A stretch of DNA of 19,042 nucleotides from Bacteriovoracaceae bacterium UBA7695. GTDB taxonomy: Bacteria; Bdellovibrionota; Bacteriovoracia; Bacteriovoracales; Bacteriovoracaceae. The DNA lies in the NCBI GenBank assembly GCA_002482685.1, contig DLGL01000045.1, forward strand, positions 16,327-35,368. Direction: 5' to 3'. The notes beneath the pieces are model-generated. The model was not told where the DNA came from, did no database searches, and worked only from the letters and a program-made list of their open reading frames with translations. Shown here one piece after another: positions 1 through 7,760 of this stretch. Each line of letters begins with the position of its first letter. Positions within the stretch are counted from its first letter, which is position 1. The position numbers and the translations under genes are program-made.

Positions 1-963
1 TGAGCGTCCAGTGGCCATAATCGCATCTGAGCGCACTTCGGCTACTTCTTCAGGCGTAATTTCAGGATCCGGATTTGCCATAGCAAAAATGATAGGATCT
101 TTGGCCATGGACTTAACCATATCTTTCGATACTAAGCCTTTGGCAGAACAACCAATGAAGCAGTCTGCATCTTTCATAGCATCTGCCAGAGTTCTGCATT
201 TTGTTTCATTCGCAAAAACATCTTTGTATTTATTCATTCCTTCAGTACGACCTTTGTAGATCACACCTTTAGAATCTGCCATCAGTACGTTTTCTTTTTT
301 TACACCAAGCTCAAGGAAAAATAGAGCTGTTGCGATGGCCGCAGCTCCAGCGCCTGAGACAACGACTTTAACTTTGGCAAGATCACGTCCGGTAATTTCG
401 CAGGCATTTAAAAAAGCTGCGCCACCGATGATAGCAGTACCATGTTGATCGTCATGAAAAACAGGAATATCCATAATTTCCTGAAGCTGTCTTTCAACTT
501 CAAAACACTCCGGAGCTTTTATGTCTTCAAGGTTGATCCCACCAAAAGTGGGCTCAAGAGATTTTACAGTCCTGACAATATCTTCTACTGAGCGGTTATT
601 GATTTCGATATCAAAAACGTCAATGTCTGCGAATCGTTTAAAGAGAACCCCTTTACCTTCCATGACTGGTTTCCCAGCAAGAGGCCCGATATCTCCCAGA
701 CCTAAAACGGCGGTACCGTTTGAGAGAACGGCAACAAGGTTTCCTTTCCCGGTATACTTATAAACATCTTCAGGGTTCTTCGCTATTTCAAGACAAGGAG
801 CCGCCACACCTGGTGAGTAGGCTAGACTCAGATCACGGGCAGTTAAACATGGCTTTGTTGCGACAATTTCAATTTTACCGGGACGGCCATTGGCATGATA
901 ATCCAGGGCGAGTTTGTACTTCTCCTCGACCGACGTATTTTCATTATTCGGAGGTGTGCTCAC
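1..963 (-). CDS. maeB: NADP-dependent malic enzyme, N-terminal 321 codons (runs off left edge)
   Basis: Malic enzyme oxidatively decarboxylates malate to pyruvate in the cytosol, producing NAD(P)H. Translating the minus strand from a GTG at 963-961 gives an open frame to the window edge. It carries the family motifs: SPGVAAP (residues 50-56), a GKGNLVAVLSNGTAVLGLGD block (72-91), AGKPVMEGK with the likely catalytic Lys98, metal-ligand region EDIK (146-149), FHDDQHGTA (169-177), a nucleotide loop SGAGAAA (203-209) and MANPDPE (295-301). The GTG start is supported by an AAGGA site 6 nt upstream. The C-terminus lies outside the window, so it cannot be told whether this is a ~430-residue enzyme or a ~760-residue form with a phosphotransacetylase domain; the MaeB symbol is tentative for that reason. 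It lies 100 nt downstream of the symporter on the same strand and could be co-transcribed with it. Family call is very secure; cofactor preference is inferred. Confidence 0.93.
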   Translation of the reverse strand, partial: MSTPPNNENTSVEEKYKLALDYHANGRPGKIEIVATKPCLTARDLSLAYSPGVAAPCLEIAKNPEDVYKYTGKGNLVAVLSNGTAVLGLGDIGPLAGKPVMEGKGVLFKRFADIDVFDIEINNRSVEDIVRTVKSLEPTFGGINLEDIKAPECFEVERQLQEIMDIPVFHDDQHGTAIIGGAAFLNACEITGRDLAKVKVVVSGAGAAAIATALFFLELGVKKENVLMADSKGVIYKGRTEGMNKYKDVFANETKCRTLADAMKDADCFIGCSAKGLVSKDMVKSMAKDPIIFAMANPDPEITPEEVAEVRSDAIMATGRS

Positions 964-1063
964 ACGGAATCCTTTTGTTTACGAGACTAAAATTTTTATG
1001 CCAAGAAGATAGCAACAAATCCCTGAAAACGCACCTAATGCGCTCCGAGACAAAAGTCGCTGT

Positions 1064-2467
1064 TTAGGCTTTTTTTCTCATCAAAGAGGGTAAGAGAGGG
1101 ATACTTGTCAGAAGTAGGCCGATGTAGAACTCATCCAGGTCTGAAAAGCTGTACACATGATTTAAAGTTTTCCATGACACAATACCGAAACAGCCCAATG
1201 ATACTGCCCAGCAAAATTGCTTTTGAGAGATGGCCCCTGGTGCCCATTGGCCAAGGAGTAGGGGAAAAAGAAGGCATGCTGCCGAGAAGCTTCCCAGAGT
1301 TTTCCATACCCCAACAACATCTCCATCGAATTGAATGCCAAGAAGTATTGATAATGTGGCCACCGCTATAAGCGCTAAATGATGATGCCATCTTTTAAAT
1401 TTTTCTTTGTAAGTAACCAGATCATAACTTAAGCATGTAGCGGCGTTGAAAAGATAAGCAACTAAAGTTGAAAGTATGGTGGCGAGAATGCCGGCCAAAA
1501 TTAGCCCACGCACACCTGCAGGAAGAAGTTGCATAGAGAACTGGAGGTAAGCATGCTGTGGATTTGCATCAGGAAGTGCTGCTCTGGCATAAAGGGCGCC
1601 AAGGGTGGTGCAACAGTCGAATAAAAACCATATGACGGTTGAAATGAGGATACCGTTTTTGGCGACTCTTTCCGTCTCGGCGGCCAGACAGCGCTGATAA
1701 AAATTTGGATCCACCAGAGTTGATAGAGCTATAAATCCCCATACTAGCGTTGTTCCAATTGATTCTCCTCCACTCCAGTCAAAATGAGTTTCGGGAAGTT
1801 TATCTAGTAGAGTTGTGGGATCTCCCATTTGTAACCAGGCAAAGACGACGATCAATACAACTCCCAAGATCATAAATACGAATTGCACCAGGTCGGAAAA
1901 TACAACTGCGCGGAATCCTCCCCAGATGGACCAGGCGGTTACCAGGGCCACTCCGATAGTGGTGTTTAATGTTAATGATCCACCAAAAATTGCCTGTAGA
2001 AATAAACCCAAGCTTATGGTGTAGGCCAGGGGAAGGAGGTTGAGAAAATTAAGACACGCTGTTAGTCGTTCGGCTTTGGGGCCAAACATCTGTCCTGCAA
2101 GGCCTGCAATAGTCATCGCTTGATGTTGTCGGATTTTTTTTACTAAAAAGAGAGCAAATATTAAATAGGATAAATACCAGAAAACGCCTTGGGTGAGAAA
2201 ATTATAAATCCCTTTTTCGAAAGTCAGGGCAGTGACGCCGAATATTCCGCCGTACCAAGTTGCCACAAGCGTTGCTACAAAGAAGGGAAGGGTGAGCCTT
2301 CTTCCCATCAGTAAAAGCTCAACCGTGCTGTTTTTTTCTTTTTCCGATAACTTTGATTTGAGAGACTGACCATAGAGAACAGAAGCCAAAGTTGCCGCCA
2401 GAACGACAAAAAAGACTATCCAGTCAGTTAAGGTAATATATTGCAGCAGTTCTATGTGAGAAACCAT
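1064..2467 (-). CDS. Sodium:solute symporter family (SSS) transporter
   Basis: This 467-residue polytopic inner-membrane protein has about 12-13 hydrophobic segments, typical of the SSS (proline/pantothenate/choline-type Na+ symporter) family. Family hallmarks are visible: WYGGIFGVTALTFEKG near residues 71-86, the central SIWGGFRAVVFSDLVQF block (180-196), and a LVDPNFYQRCLAAET motif (251-265) that matches the conserved region after the sixth or seventh helix. It would import a small organic solute driven by Na+; the substrate cannot be read from sequence. The start is ATG 2467-2465. It has no Shine-Dalgarno, but a perfect TATAAT ends 6 nt before it, suggesting a leaderless mRNA. The gene is divergent from the 2502 gene across only 34 nt and lies upstream of malic enzyme on the same strand. 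A link to uptake of a carboxylate feeding malate or pyruvate metabolism is speculative. Confidence 0.9.
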   Translation of the reverse strand: MVSHIELLQYITLTDWIVFFVVLAATLASVLYGQSLKSKLSEKEKNSTVELLLMGRRLTLPFFVATLVATWYGGIFGVTALTFEKGIYNFLTQGVFWYLSYLIFALFLVKKIRQHQAMTIAGLAGQMFGPKAERLTACLNFLNLLPLAYTISLGLFLQAIFGGSLTLNTTIGVALVTAWSIWGGFRAVVFSDLVQFVFMILGVVLIVVFAWLQMGDPTTLLDKLPETHFDWSGGESIGTTLVWGFIALSTLVDPNFYQRCLAAETERVAKNGILISTVIWFLFDCCTTLGALYARAALPDANPQHAYLQFSMQLLPAGVRGLILAGILATILSTLVAYLFNAATCLSYDLVTYKEKFKRWHHHLALIAVATLSILLGIQFDGDVVGVWKTLGSFSAACLLFPLLLGQWAPGAISQKQFCWAVSLGCFGIVSWKTLNHVYSFSDLDEFYIGLLLTSIPLLPSLMRKKA

Positions 2468-2479
2468 AGCGAGATTATA
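2468..2479 (-). promoter_or_regulatory. -10 element (TATAAT) abutting symporter ATG; probable leaderless promoter
   Basis: On the minus strand, TATAAT occupies 2479-2474 and is followed by CTCGCT and the ATG at 2467. Transcription starting about 7 nt after the -10 would begin at the start codon itself. No good -35 is visible at 16-18 nt spacing (best TAGCAA, 3 of 6). No SD is present. The -10 is seen directly; promoter activity is inferred. Confidence 0.5.
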
Positions 2480-2489
2480 GGTTTTCGTT

Positions 2490-2501
2490 TATTCTTTTGC
2501 T
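2490..2501 (+). promoter_or_regulatory. -10-like TATTCT abutting ATG 2502; possible leaderless promoter
   Basis: TATTCT at 2490-2495 is followed by TTTGCT and then ATG 2502, the same 6-nt spacing as the divergent symporter promoter 11 bases away. The -35 region is weak (TAGCGA at 2467-2472). This is a weak match on its own and is called mainly because the same layout recurs in the window. Confidence 0.3.
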
Positions 2502-3251
2502 ATGAAATATGTCTGGATCCTGGTGGCCGTAATTATCATCGTGAGAATTGATCTCATCTTATCGTTTTTTGATAAAACTTCTGAGAAGTATCAATATTCT
2601 TCAAAACCTGATGTTAAACCCAGCGATATTCAACCCAGCTCTAATCTTGTGCCTATTAACAAAGATTTGGCGATTCAAAACACACCTCGCAAAATGTTCT
2701 TTTCTATGATGACTGACTTTCAGTCGATGCCCGATGAAACAATTAAAGACAAGGCTATCGAAATACTGAAAAGCAACCCGACCCTTTTTGATGAAAAGAA
2801 AGATCCAGATCTGGAAGCATCTATTTTTCAATTGAGAGTGTATCTTCTACAAAAAAATAAAGTGACCCAGAATTTAATTTTAGAATTGATGAAGTTACTC
2901 AGAGGCGAAAATCTTGAGATGCTTAAGGGTTTTTTTTCCTTAGCGATCGATATTGATCTTGCCGATTTTTTAAATGTTTATTCAAAGTCCAGCGACTCAA
3001 ATTGTCTTTTAATGGCATATTTAGGAGACCGGCTTTCAGATATAGAGCGGTATAACGAACTGTCCGAGAGACTCATCGCTCTGGAAACATTTATTGCTTC
3101 TGAGTCATCTGTAGCAGTCAGACCTTATGCTCTAAAATGCCACATCGTCCTCAAACTCAAAATTGATAAATTGAAATCGATTGTTACCCCTTTTGAGGAG
3201 CCGGTTGCACCTGATGCAGATCCCTTGACCGCTCCAGGAGAATCTCCGTGA
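2502..3251 (+). CDS. Signal-anchored helical protein of unknown function
   Basis: This 249-residue protein begins with one hydrophobic segment (residues 4-23, YVWILVAVIIIVRIDLILSF). A polar linker follows to about residue 65, then a mostly helical region with alternating hydrophobic and charged residues, somewhat like TPR/HEAT-type helical pairs, and a Pro/Asp-rich tail (EEPVAPDADP). I see no cleavage site, so it is probably an inner-membrane protein with its body in the periplasm. I do not recognise the family. Two cysteines lie in the helical region (about residues 167 and 208). The stop overlaps the GTG start of the ABC-F gene by 4 nt (GTGA), so the two are translationally coupled and probably co-expressed, although a functional link is not evident. 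No Shine-Dalgarno precedes the ATG; a -10-like TATTCT sits 6 nt upstream. Confidence 0.75.
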   Translation: MKYVWILVAVIIIVRIDLILSFFDKTSEKYQYSSKPDVKPSDIQPSSNLVPINKDLAIQNTPRKMFFSMMTDFQSMPDETIKDKAIEILKSNPTLFDEKKDPDLEASIFQLRVYLLQKNKVTQNLILELMKLLRGENLEMLKGFFSLAIDIDLADFLNVYSKSSDSNCLLMAYLGDRLSDIERYNELSERLIALETFIASESSVAVRPYALKCHIVLKLKIDKLKSIVTPFEEPVAPDADPLTAPGESP

Positions 3252-5080
3252 TTCAGGTTGTAAATTTAGCTAAAGGCTTTAGCACTCAAGTTCTATTTGA
3301 AGGAATAAACTTCACTATAGGCAGAGGCGAGCGCATTGGACTGGTTGGACGCAATGGTACGGGTAAAACGACTCTGTTTAAAATTCTTTTGGGTGAAGAG
3401 CACGCCGACAGTGGTGATGTCATCATTCCGAAGAATTACATTACTGGCACTCTAAAACAGCACTTGCATTTTACTCATCCTACTATTCTTGAAGAATGTA
3501 TGACTGCTCTTAAAGATGACGCAAAATTTGATCAGTACAAAGTTGAAAAAATGCTTATGGGCCTTGGCTTTAAGATTGAAGACTTTGACAGACCACCTTC
3601 AGATTTTTCTGGTGGGTATCAGATCCGTCTGAACCTGGCCAAAGTTCTCCTTGGTGAACCTCATTGTCTTCTATTGGATGAGCCGACCAACTACTTAGAT
3701 ATCGTTTCTATGCGCTGGTTATCAAAGTTTTTACGCTCGTTTCAAGGTGAAGTTGTCATCATTACCCATGACCGCGGTTTCATGGACGAAGTAACGACTC
3801 ATACTATGGGAATTTGGCGCCAAAAGGTTTTTAAAATCAAAGGTAATTCTCAAAAGTATTTTGAACAGATAATGCTTGAAGAAGAAGTGTATGAGAAAAC
3901 GCGTGTAAATTCCGAGAAGAAAAGAAAAGAGCTTGAAGAATTTGTCGCCCGTTTTAAGGCCAAGGCTAGTAAGGCCACTCAGGCCCAGTCGAGGATGAAG
4001 TTGCTTGAAAAAATGCCGGAGCTTGATGCTCTGGCGATGGTCTCAACTCTGGATTTTGAGTTCAATTACAAAGAATGTCCGGGAAGAGTTTTAATGGAGG
4101 TTAAAAATCTATCCTTCGGATACACAGAAGAAAATCTCATTGAAGATGTCACTTTTCCTATCTTAAAAGGTGATAAAATTGCCATTATAGGTAAAAACGG
4201 AAAAGGAAAATCCACCCTACTTAATCTTCTCGCTGGGGAATTAACCCCGAAAGTGGGATCTGTCACAAGCAACGTGAACATGGTATTAGGTCACTTTGGA
4301 CAGACAAATATAAATCGCCTGGATATGGAAAGAACAATTGAGGAAGAGGTGGGATCGGTTGATCCTTCACTAGGTCTTCAGCGGATACGGAGTATCTGTG
4401 GCACAATGATGTTCACTGGAGATCTGGCCAAGAAGAAAATTAAAGTCCTCTCAGGTGGTGAGAGAGCAAGAGTTCTTCTGGCAAAACTTTTGGCCAAACC
4501 CTGCAATTTACTTCTACTGGATGAGCCCACCAACCACCTGGATCAGGAATCAGTTGAGTCTCTGACCCTTGAACTTCAAAATTATCCGGGGGCCGTGGTT
4601 ATCGTTACCCATTCTGAGGCAATGCTGAGAGAAGTCGCGACAAAACTTGTAGTTTATCACCACGGAAAAGTAGAGTACCTTCAGGAGACCTATGACGATT
4701 TTCTTAAAAAAATCGGTTGGGAAGAAGATGAGGCAGCTACCGAAGGCAGACCGAAAGATAAACCTAACCGGGCGGACATTAAACGCCTTCGTTCAGAAAC
4801 CATCATTGAGCGTTCCCGCGAACTAACTCCATTCAAAAAAAAGATGGAAATGCTTGAAAAAGAGATCATAAAATTTGAAGTCCAGCAGGTAGAACTTGAA
4901 GCTAATTTAATTACTCTGGCCACTGAGGGAGATTCTAAAAAGATCCAGGCAAACTCTCAGAAACTGGGTCAGGTTAAAAAGAAAGTTGACGATGCTTTTA
5001 ATGAACTTACAGAGATCACTATAAAGCATGATGAGATTTATAACAGGTTTGAAGTCATCTTGAAGGATCTGGAAGTCTAG
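3248..5080 (+). CDS. ABC-F family ATPase (YheS/Uup-like ribosome-associated factor)
   Basis: This 610-residue soluble protein has two ABC ATPase domains and no membrane segments, the hallmark of ABC-F proteins, which act at the ribosomal E site rather than in transport. Domain 1 has Walker A GRNGTGKT (34-41), signature SGGYQ (121-125), Walker B LLLDEP (141-146) and H174. A charged helical linker (about 200-265, the P-site tRNA interaction motif region) follows. Domain 2 has Walker A GKNGKGKS (315-322), signature SGGERA (402-407), Walker B LLLLDEP (421-427) and H455. The C-terminus (about 500-610) is a charged coiled coil like that of Uup/YheS. The start is GTG 3248, with AGGAGA 5-6 nt upstream inside the preceding gene. 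Its stop overlaps the stop of the convergent thioredoxin-fold gene. The family is certain; the subfamily is not. Confidence 0.95.
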   Translation: MIQVVNLAKGFSTQVLFEGINFTIGRGERIGLVGRNGTGKTTLFKILLGEEHADSGDVIIPKNYITGTLKQHLHFTHPTILEECMTALKDDAKFDQYKVEKMLMGLGFKIEDFDRPPSDFSGGYQIRLNLAKVLLGEPHCLLLDEPTNYLDIVSMRWLSKFLRSFQGEVVIITHDRGFMDEVTTHTMGIWRQKVFKIKGNSQKYFEQIMLEEEVYEKTRVNSEKKRKELEEFVARFKAKASKATQAQSRMKLLEKMPELDALAMVSTLDFEFNYKECPGRVLMEVKNLSFGYTEENLIEDVTFPILKGDKIAIIGKNGKGKSTLLNLLAGELTPKVGSVTSNVNMVLGHFGQTNINRLDMERTIEEEVGSVDPSLGLQRIRSICGTMMFTGDLAKKKIKVLSGGERARVLLAKLLAKPCNLLLLDEPTNHLDQESVESLTLELQNYPGAVVIVTHSEAMLREVATKLVVYHHGKVEYLQETYDDFLKKIGWEEDEAATEGRPKDKPNRADIKRLRSETIIERSRELTPFKKKMEMLEKEIIKFEVQQVELEANLITLATEGDSKKIQANSQKLGQVKKKVDDAFNELTEITIKHDEIYNRFEVILKDLEV

Positions 5081-5541
5081 TTTATCTGATAAACGGTTTT
5101 GAGAACTTCTTTGAAAAGTTCATCCTGAGAAGAGAGCCTTCCATTATTGATGTCAGGTAGAGCATTGGTAGGTTCAAAACGTTTTAAGACTTGATTGTTC
5201 TTTAAAAGAATCACTGTTGGCGTGTGAGTTATATTAAAATCATTGGCGATCAAATAATTTTCGAAATATGTATTGAATGCCACTACCTTCACCTTCTTAG
5301 AAAATGAAGGGAGCGAATAATCCAGTTTCTTTTCAAACATAAAACAACTGCGGTCTATAATTGTCCTCTCCAGGCAATCGTTATTCGAAAAAACCACAAG
5401 GACATATTCTTTTGAATCCTGAACTTCAACCCGGTAATCGCTCTCAGATAAATATTTGAAGTTTTTAACCGGATATTGAATTTGAATGGCATAAGCCTGT
5501 GTTCCTAGAAGTAGGGATGCGAGAATGATTAGAACCTTCAT
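5077..5541 (-). CDS. Exported thioredoxin-fold protein lacking CxxC
   Basis: This 154-residue protein starts with a clear signal peptide (MKVLIILASLLLGTQAYA, residues 1-18), so the mature form should be periplasmic or secreted. The mature domain has a thioredoxin-like order: a strand EYVLVVFSNNDC (45-56), where the catalytic CxxC is normally found, then KVKVVAFNTYF (84-93), then a cis-proline-like HTPTVILLKNNQVLKRF (106-122). Only C56 sits at the usual N-terminal cysteine position; the next residues are LER, and the second cysteine is C66, so there is no CxxC. It is more likely a binding or atypical thiol protein than a classical oxidoreductase. The start has an AGGAG site 6 nt upstream, placed in a hairpin. 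It lies 64 nt downstream of the toroid-fold gene on the same strand, probably in one transcript. Confidence 0.72.
   Translation of the reverse strand: MKVLIILASLLLGTQAYAIQIQYPVKNFKYLSESDYRVEVQDSKEYVLVVFSNNDCLERTIIDRSCFMFEKKLDYSLPSFSKKVKVVAFNTYFENYLIANDFNITHTPTVILLKNNQVLKRFEPTNALPDINNGRLSSQDELFKEVLKTVYQIN
5080..5094. terminator. Small hairpin at convergent gene ends
   Basis: GTTTAT-CTG-ATAAAC forms a perfect 6-bp stem with a 3-nt loop, exactly where the two convergent genes end. On the plus strand it is followed by GGTTTTG, a poor U-tract, and on the minus strand there is none. It may act as a weak terminator for the ABC-F gene, but it lies within the tail of the opposing coding sequence. Confidence 0.25.
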
Positions 5542-5546
5542 AAGAA

Positions 5547-5563
5547 CTCCTGATTTTTCAGGA
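5547..5563 (-). promoter_or_regulatory. Hairpin sequestering the Shine-Dalgarno of the thioredoxin-fold gene
   Basis: In the minus-strand RNA, UCCUGA (5563-5558), loop AAAA and UCAGGA (5553-5548) form a perfect 6-bp stem. Its 3' arm contains most of the AGGAG ribosome-binding site for the ATG at 5541. A second small hairpin, TTTCT-CAA-AGAAA, lies just upstream (about 5566-5578). The structure is read directly; a role in translational control is inferred. Confidence 0.45.
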
Positions 5564-5605
5564 CTTTCTCAAAGAAAAGCCTCTACATCAATTAGATAGT
5601 AAATC

Positions 5606-6754
5606 TTACAGATCGAAGGGATTGATATTATTTGAAGCGAAATAGTACCAGACGGTTCCTGCCACGGAAGAGGATGTCGTGAAGTCGGGGTTTGAAGTAG
5701 TTGTAGCGTAGCCAATACCCCCGTCAGATTGTTTCATCTTTTTAATATTATTTAAAAAGGCTTGGGCCTCCAGCTTTTGACAAGTAATAGGCTCTTTAGT
5801 CACATTGGTGAACTTTTCCATCGCCAGGATATGACCAGCAGTCCCTTCAGACCATACAAACTGAGATGAGGCAGGTCGTCTGGTGGGCTTACTATCCATA
5901 AAACCTTTTATGCCCTCATGCTCGACAAAAAAATTATCACAATTAAGATCCAGGGCATTTCTTGTTTTAAGTGATCTAACAATATCTGGGCTTAAGGCCA
6001 GCAGACTCCAGGTTTGATTATCAAGGTAGAGCTCTTGTTTGTTGATAACACCGGTTTTTAAACTGGCACCAGACCAAAAATGAGACCGTGATGAATCCCA
6101 CATGCTAAGAATGAAATCCTGAAGATAGGTGACATTCTTTTTCCATTTTTTGTGGGGATTTAAAGCAATAAAGTGCCTGAACGCGGCGTAGGCATCAAGA
6201 TTGTGTTCTAGAGCGGCTGTCTCATTTTCATGCCATTTAGTTCCCGGTAAATCTGTGGGACCAAATTTCAAGGCCCACGTTTTTTTCCCACTAACCTCAA
6301 TTGGCTTCATCTCACTGGCGAGATAATTTAATATTCTGTAATTGAATTTTACAAACTCTTTGGATTTGAACTGTTCCTGATATGTCACTGCGGCCATGGC
6401 CACCCAGGCAATTGCGCCAGCATATCTTTTATCACCTTCTATAGGGTAGGGAGATTCGCCATTTAAGTAATACGAAAAATAAAGAGAGCCATCTTTCAAT
6501 TGTAGTTTCTGAAGACCCATGAGCAGATCTCGGGCCAGATCTTTATCCCTGTGTTTAGTGAAGGCGATGATAGCAAGTGCCTGATCGTAGATATAACTCT
6601 GATTGTGATTATTAAAACTTTTGATAAGCTTCCCACCGTGTGGTGAGTGATGCAGGCGCGACTTTAGGTTGCTTATAATAGCGTCGTTCTGAATGGCGTA
6701 GGCCGATATGGCCAAAGCCCACAGGCATAGAATGCTTAAGCATTTGCCTAACAT
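5606..6754 (-). CDS. Secreted (alpha/alpha)6-toroid (six-hairpin glycosidase-like) protein
   Basis: This 382-residue protein has a signal peptide (residues 1-20, ending AISAYA). Its mature part consists of repeated helical pairs with aromatic-rich motifs like those of six-hairpin glycosidase-like proteins: YIYDQALAIIAF (54-65), YAGAIAWVAMAA (111-122), ETAALEHNLDAYAAF (178-192), LDNQTWSLLAL (244-254), VWSEGTAGHILA (300-311) and SDGGIGYAT (343-351). The EHNLDAY, DNQTWSLLAL and SEGTA elements recur in this superfamily. I cannot assign catalytic residues or a substrate; carbohydrate processing in the envelope or outside the cell is a family-based guess. The start has AGGAG 8 nt upstream. It lies upstream of the thioredoxin-fold gene, and both leaders end in AYA with IQ just after. 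Confidence 0.7.
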   Translation of the reverse strand: MLGKCLSILCLWALAISAYAIQNDAIISNLKSRLHHSPHGGKLIKSFNNHNQSYIYDQALAIIAFTKHRDKDLARDLLMGLQKLQLKDGSLYFSYYLNGESPYPIEGDKRYAGAIAWVAMAAVTYQEQFKSKEFVKFNYRILNYLASEMKPIEVSGKKTWALKFGPTDLPGTKWHENETAALEHNLDAYAAFRHFIALNPHKKWKKNVTYLQDFILSMWDSSRSHFWSGASLKTGVINKQELYLDNQTWSLLALSPDIVRSLKTRNALDLNCDNFFVEHEGIKGFMDSKPTRRPASSQFVWSEGTAGHILAMEKFTNVTKEPITCQKLEAQAFLNNIKKMKQSDGGIGYATTTSNPDFTTSSSVAGTVWYYFASNNINPFDL

Positions 6755-6829
6755 TAAAATTCTCCTAGCAACCCTTGTTTAGAGTCTTTTCGTCAGGTAT
6801 TAGTGATTACTTGAGTAAAAAAGACGAGC

Positions 6830-7654
6830 TTAAGGATTAAGAAGGTTTTTGTAGTAATTTGAGCTATTTGCAAGGGTTTCTATGTACCCTTTGATGTCGG
6901 ACTTTTGCGCCTCGGGGAGTTGGGCCAGAGGGTAGATGTGCTCTTCGGGGACATAACGGAACGTAAAATTGATCCTTCGGGTGTTGAATCCTTCTATTTT
7001 TGGGCCAATGATTTCTTTGCGTTTATCCTCAACCCGCTGGACCCGGTGAAAGACCTTCGATTTCCATTTATCCCCACCAAAGATCTGGAGTGAGGAATCC
7101 TCAAGCCACTGAGAGAAAACAATATTGTCTTCTCCTAACTGTGTCTTACCATTTACGAATTGAAAAAATGCTCTATCCCCCAAAGACATGGAACCCACCG
7201 GCCCGGGTTCAAAATCTTTATGTTCGCCCACTCGGGCACGGTCTACCCATTTACCGTCTTCGAGCTTATTGCCGTAAAAATTGATTAAGCAGGTATTGAG
7301 TTTCCATTTATCGGGAAAATAACTTTTTGGGAACCGCTTCCTGGCAATGAACTCGATACGGTCCACTAATTTCTGAAGCTCTTTTGGATAGGTCTCGGCC
7401 CGGATGCAGCGGTTAAGAACACCCTTGGGAGGGTGATAATAATCAAGGCAAGCAAACTGCCAGTTTCCTAGCCAATAAACAGGTCTCAACAGAGGTCTCT
7501 GTTCGTCATTCAGAGGGGGAGGATTATGCTCTGAAAAGCGCATCTCCCACAACGGCACGAGGGTCTCGATCCATGACAGAAGTTGCGCGCGCTCTTTGCG
7601 GTCGATGAAGGGGAACTGATAATGGAGACCCTGAGGTAATGTCTGGTTTTTCAT
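6830..7654 (-). CDS. AlkB-like 2-oxoglutarate/Fe(II)-dependent dioxygenase
   Basis: This 274-residue protein matches AlkB-family dioxygenases, which oxidatively demethylate alkylated nucleic acids or modify related substrates using Fe(II), O2 and 2-oxoglutarate. The iron triad is visible: H145 and D147 in GEHKDFEP, and H203 in KVFHRVQRV. The 2-oxoglutarate-binding arginines lie in NTRRINFTFRYV (224-235), close to the AlkB R-x-N-x-T-x-R pattern, and NTCLINFYGN (120-129) corresponds to the N-x-Y strand before the HxD. The length is slightly above the E. coli enzyme (216) because of an N-terminal extension. No export signal is present. The Shine-Dalgarno is weak (AGG about 9 nt upstream). It is divergent from the GNAT/LuxE/LuxC unit across about 105 nt containing a palindrome. 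The substrate (DNA, RNA or protein) is unknown. Confidence 0.87.
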   Translation of the reverse strand: MKNQTLPQGLHYQFPFIDRKERAQLLSWIETLVPLWEMRFSEHNPPPLNDEQRPLLRPVYWLGNWQFACLDYYHPPKGVLNRCIRAETYPKELQKLVDRIEFIARKRFPKSYFPDKWKLNTCLINFYGNKLEDGKWVDRARVGEHKDFEPGPVGSMSLGDRAFFQFVNGKTQLGEDNIVFSQWLEDSSLQIFGGDKWKSKVFHRVQRVEDKRKEIIGPKIEGFNTRRINFTFRYVPEEHIYPLAQLPEAQKSDIKGYIETLANSSNYYKNLLNP

Positions 7655-7699
7655 AGAGGATGCCTGGAAAAGTACTACGCGCTTCAGTTAGTGGTCAAA

Positions 7700-7716
7700 C
7701 ACCTTGTAAAAAGGTG
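7700..7716. promoter_or_regulatory. Palindrome CACCTT-N5-AAGGTG between divergent genes
   Basis: A perfect 6-bp inverted repeat with a 5-nt spacer (GTAAA) lies in the gap between the AlkB-like gene and the GNAT-LuxE-LuxC unit. Its centre is about 53 nt upstream of the proposed start at 7761, a position suited to an activator site. It has no T-tract, so it is not a terminator. Operator function is inferred. Confidence 0.35.
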
Positions 7717-7747
7717 AAGGTCCCAAACGAAAAATCACTTCCTGATG

Positions 7748-7760
7748 TATGATCCGGCCT
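7748..7760 (+). promoter_or_regulatory. -10-like TATGAT just upstream of ATG 7761
   Basis: TATGAT (7748-7753, 5 of 6 to consensus) is followed by 7 nt (CCGGCCT) and ATG 7761. No Shine-Dalgarno precedes either candidate ATG, and no good -35 is found at 15-19 nt. This may be an activator-dependent, leaderless promoter, which would also explain the palindrome upstream. Confidence 0.35.
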
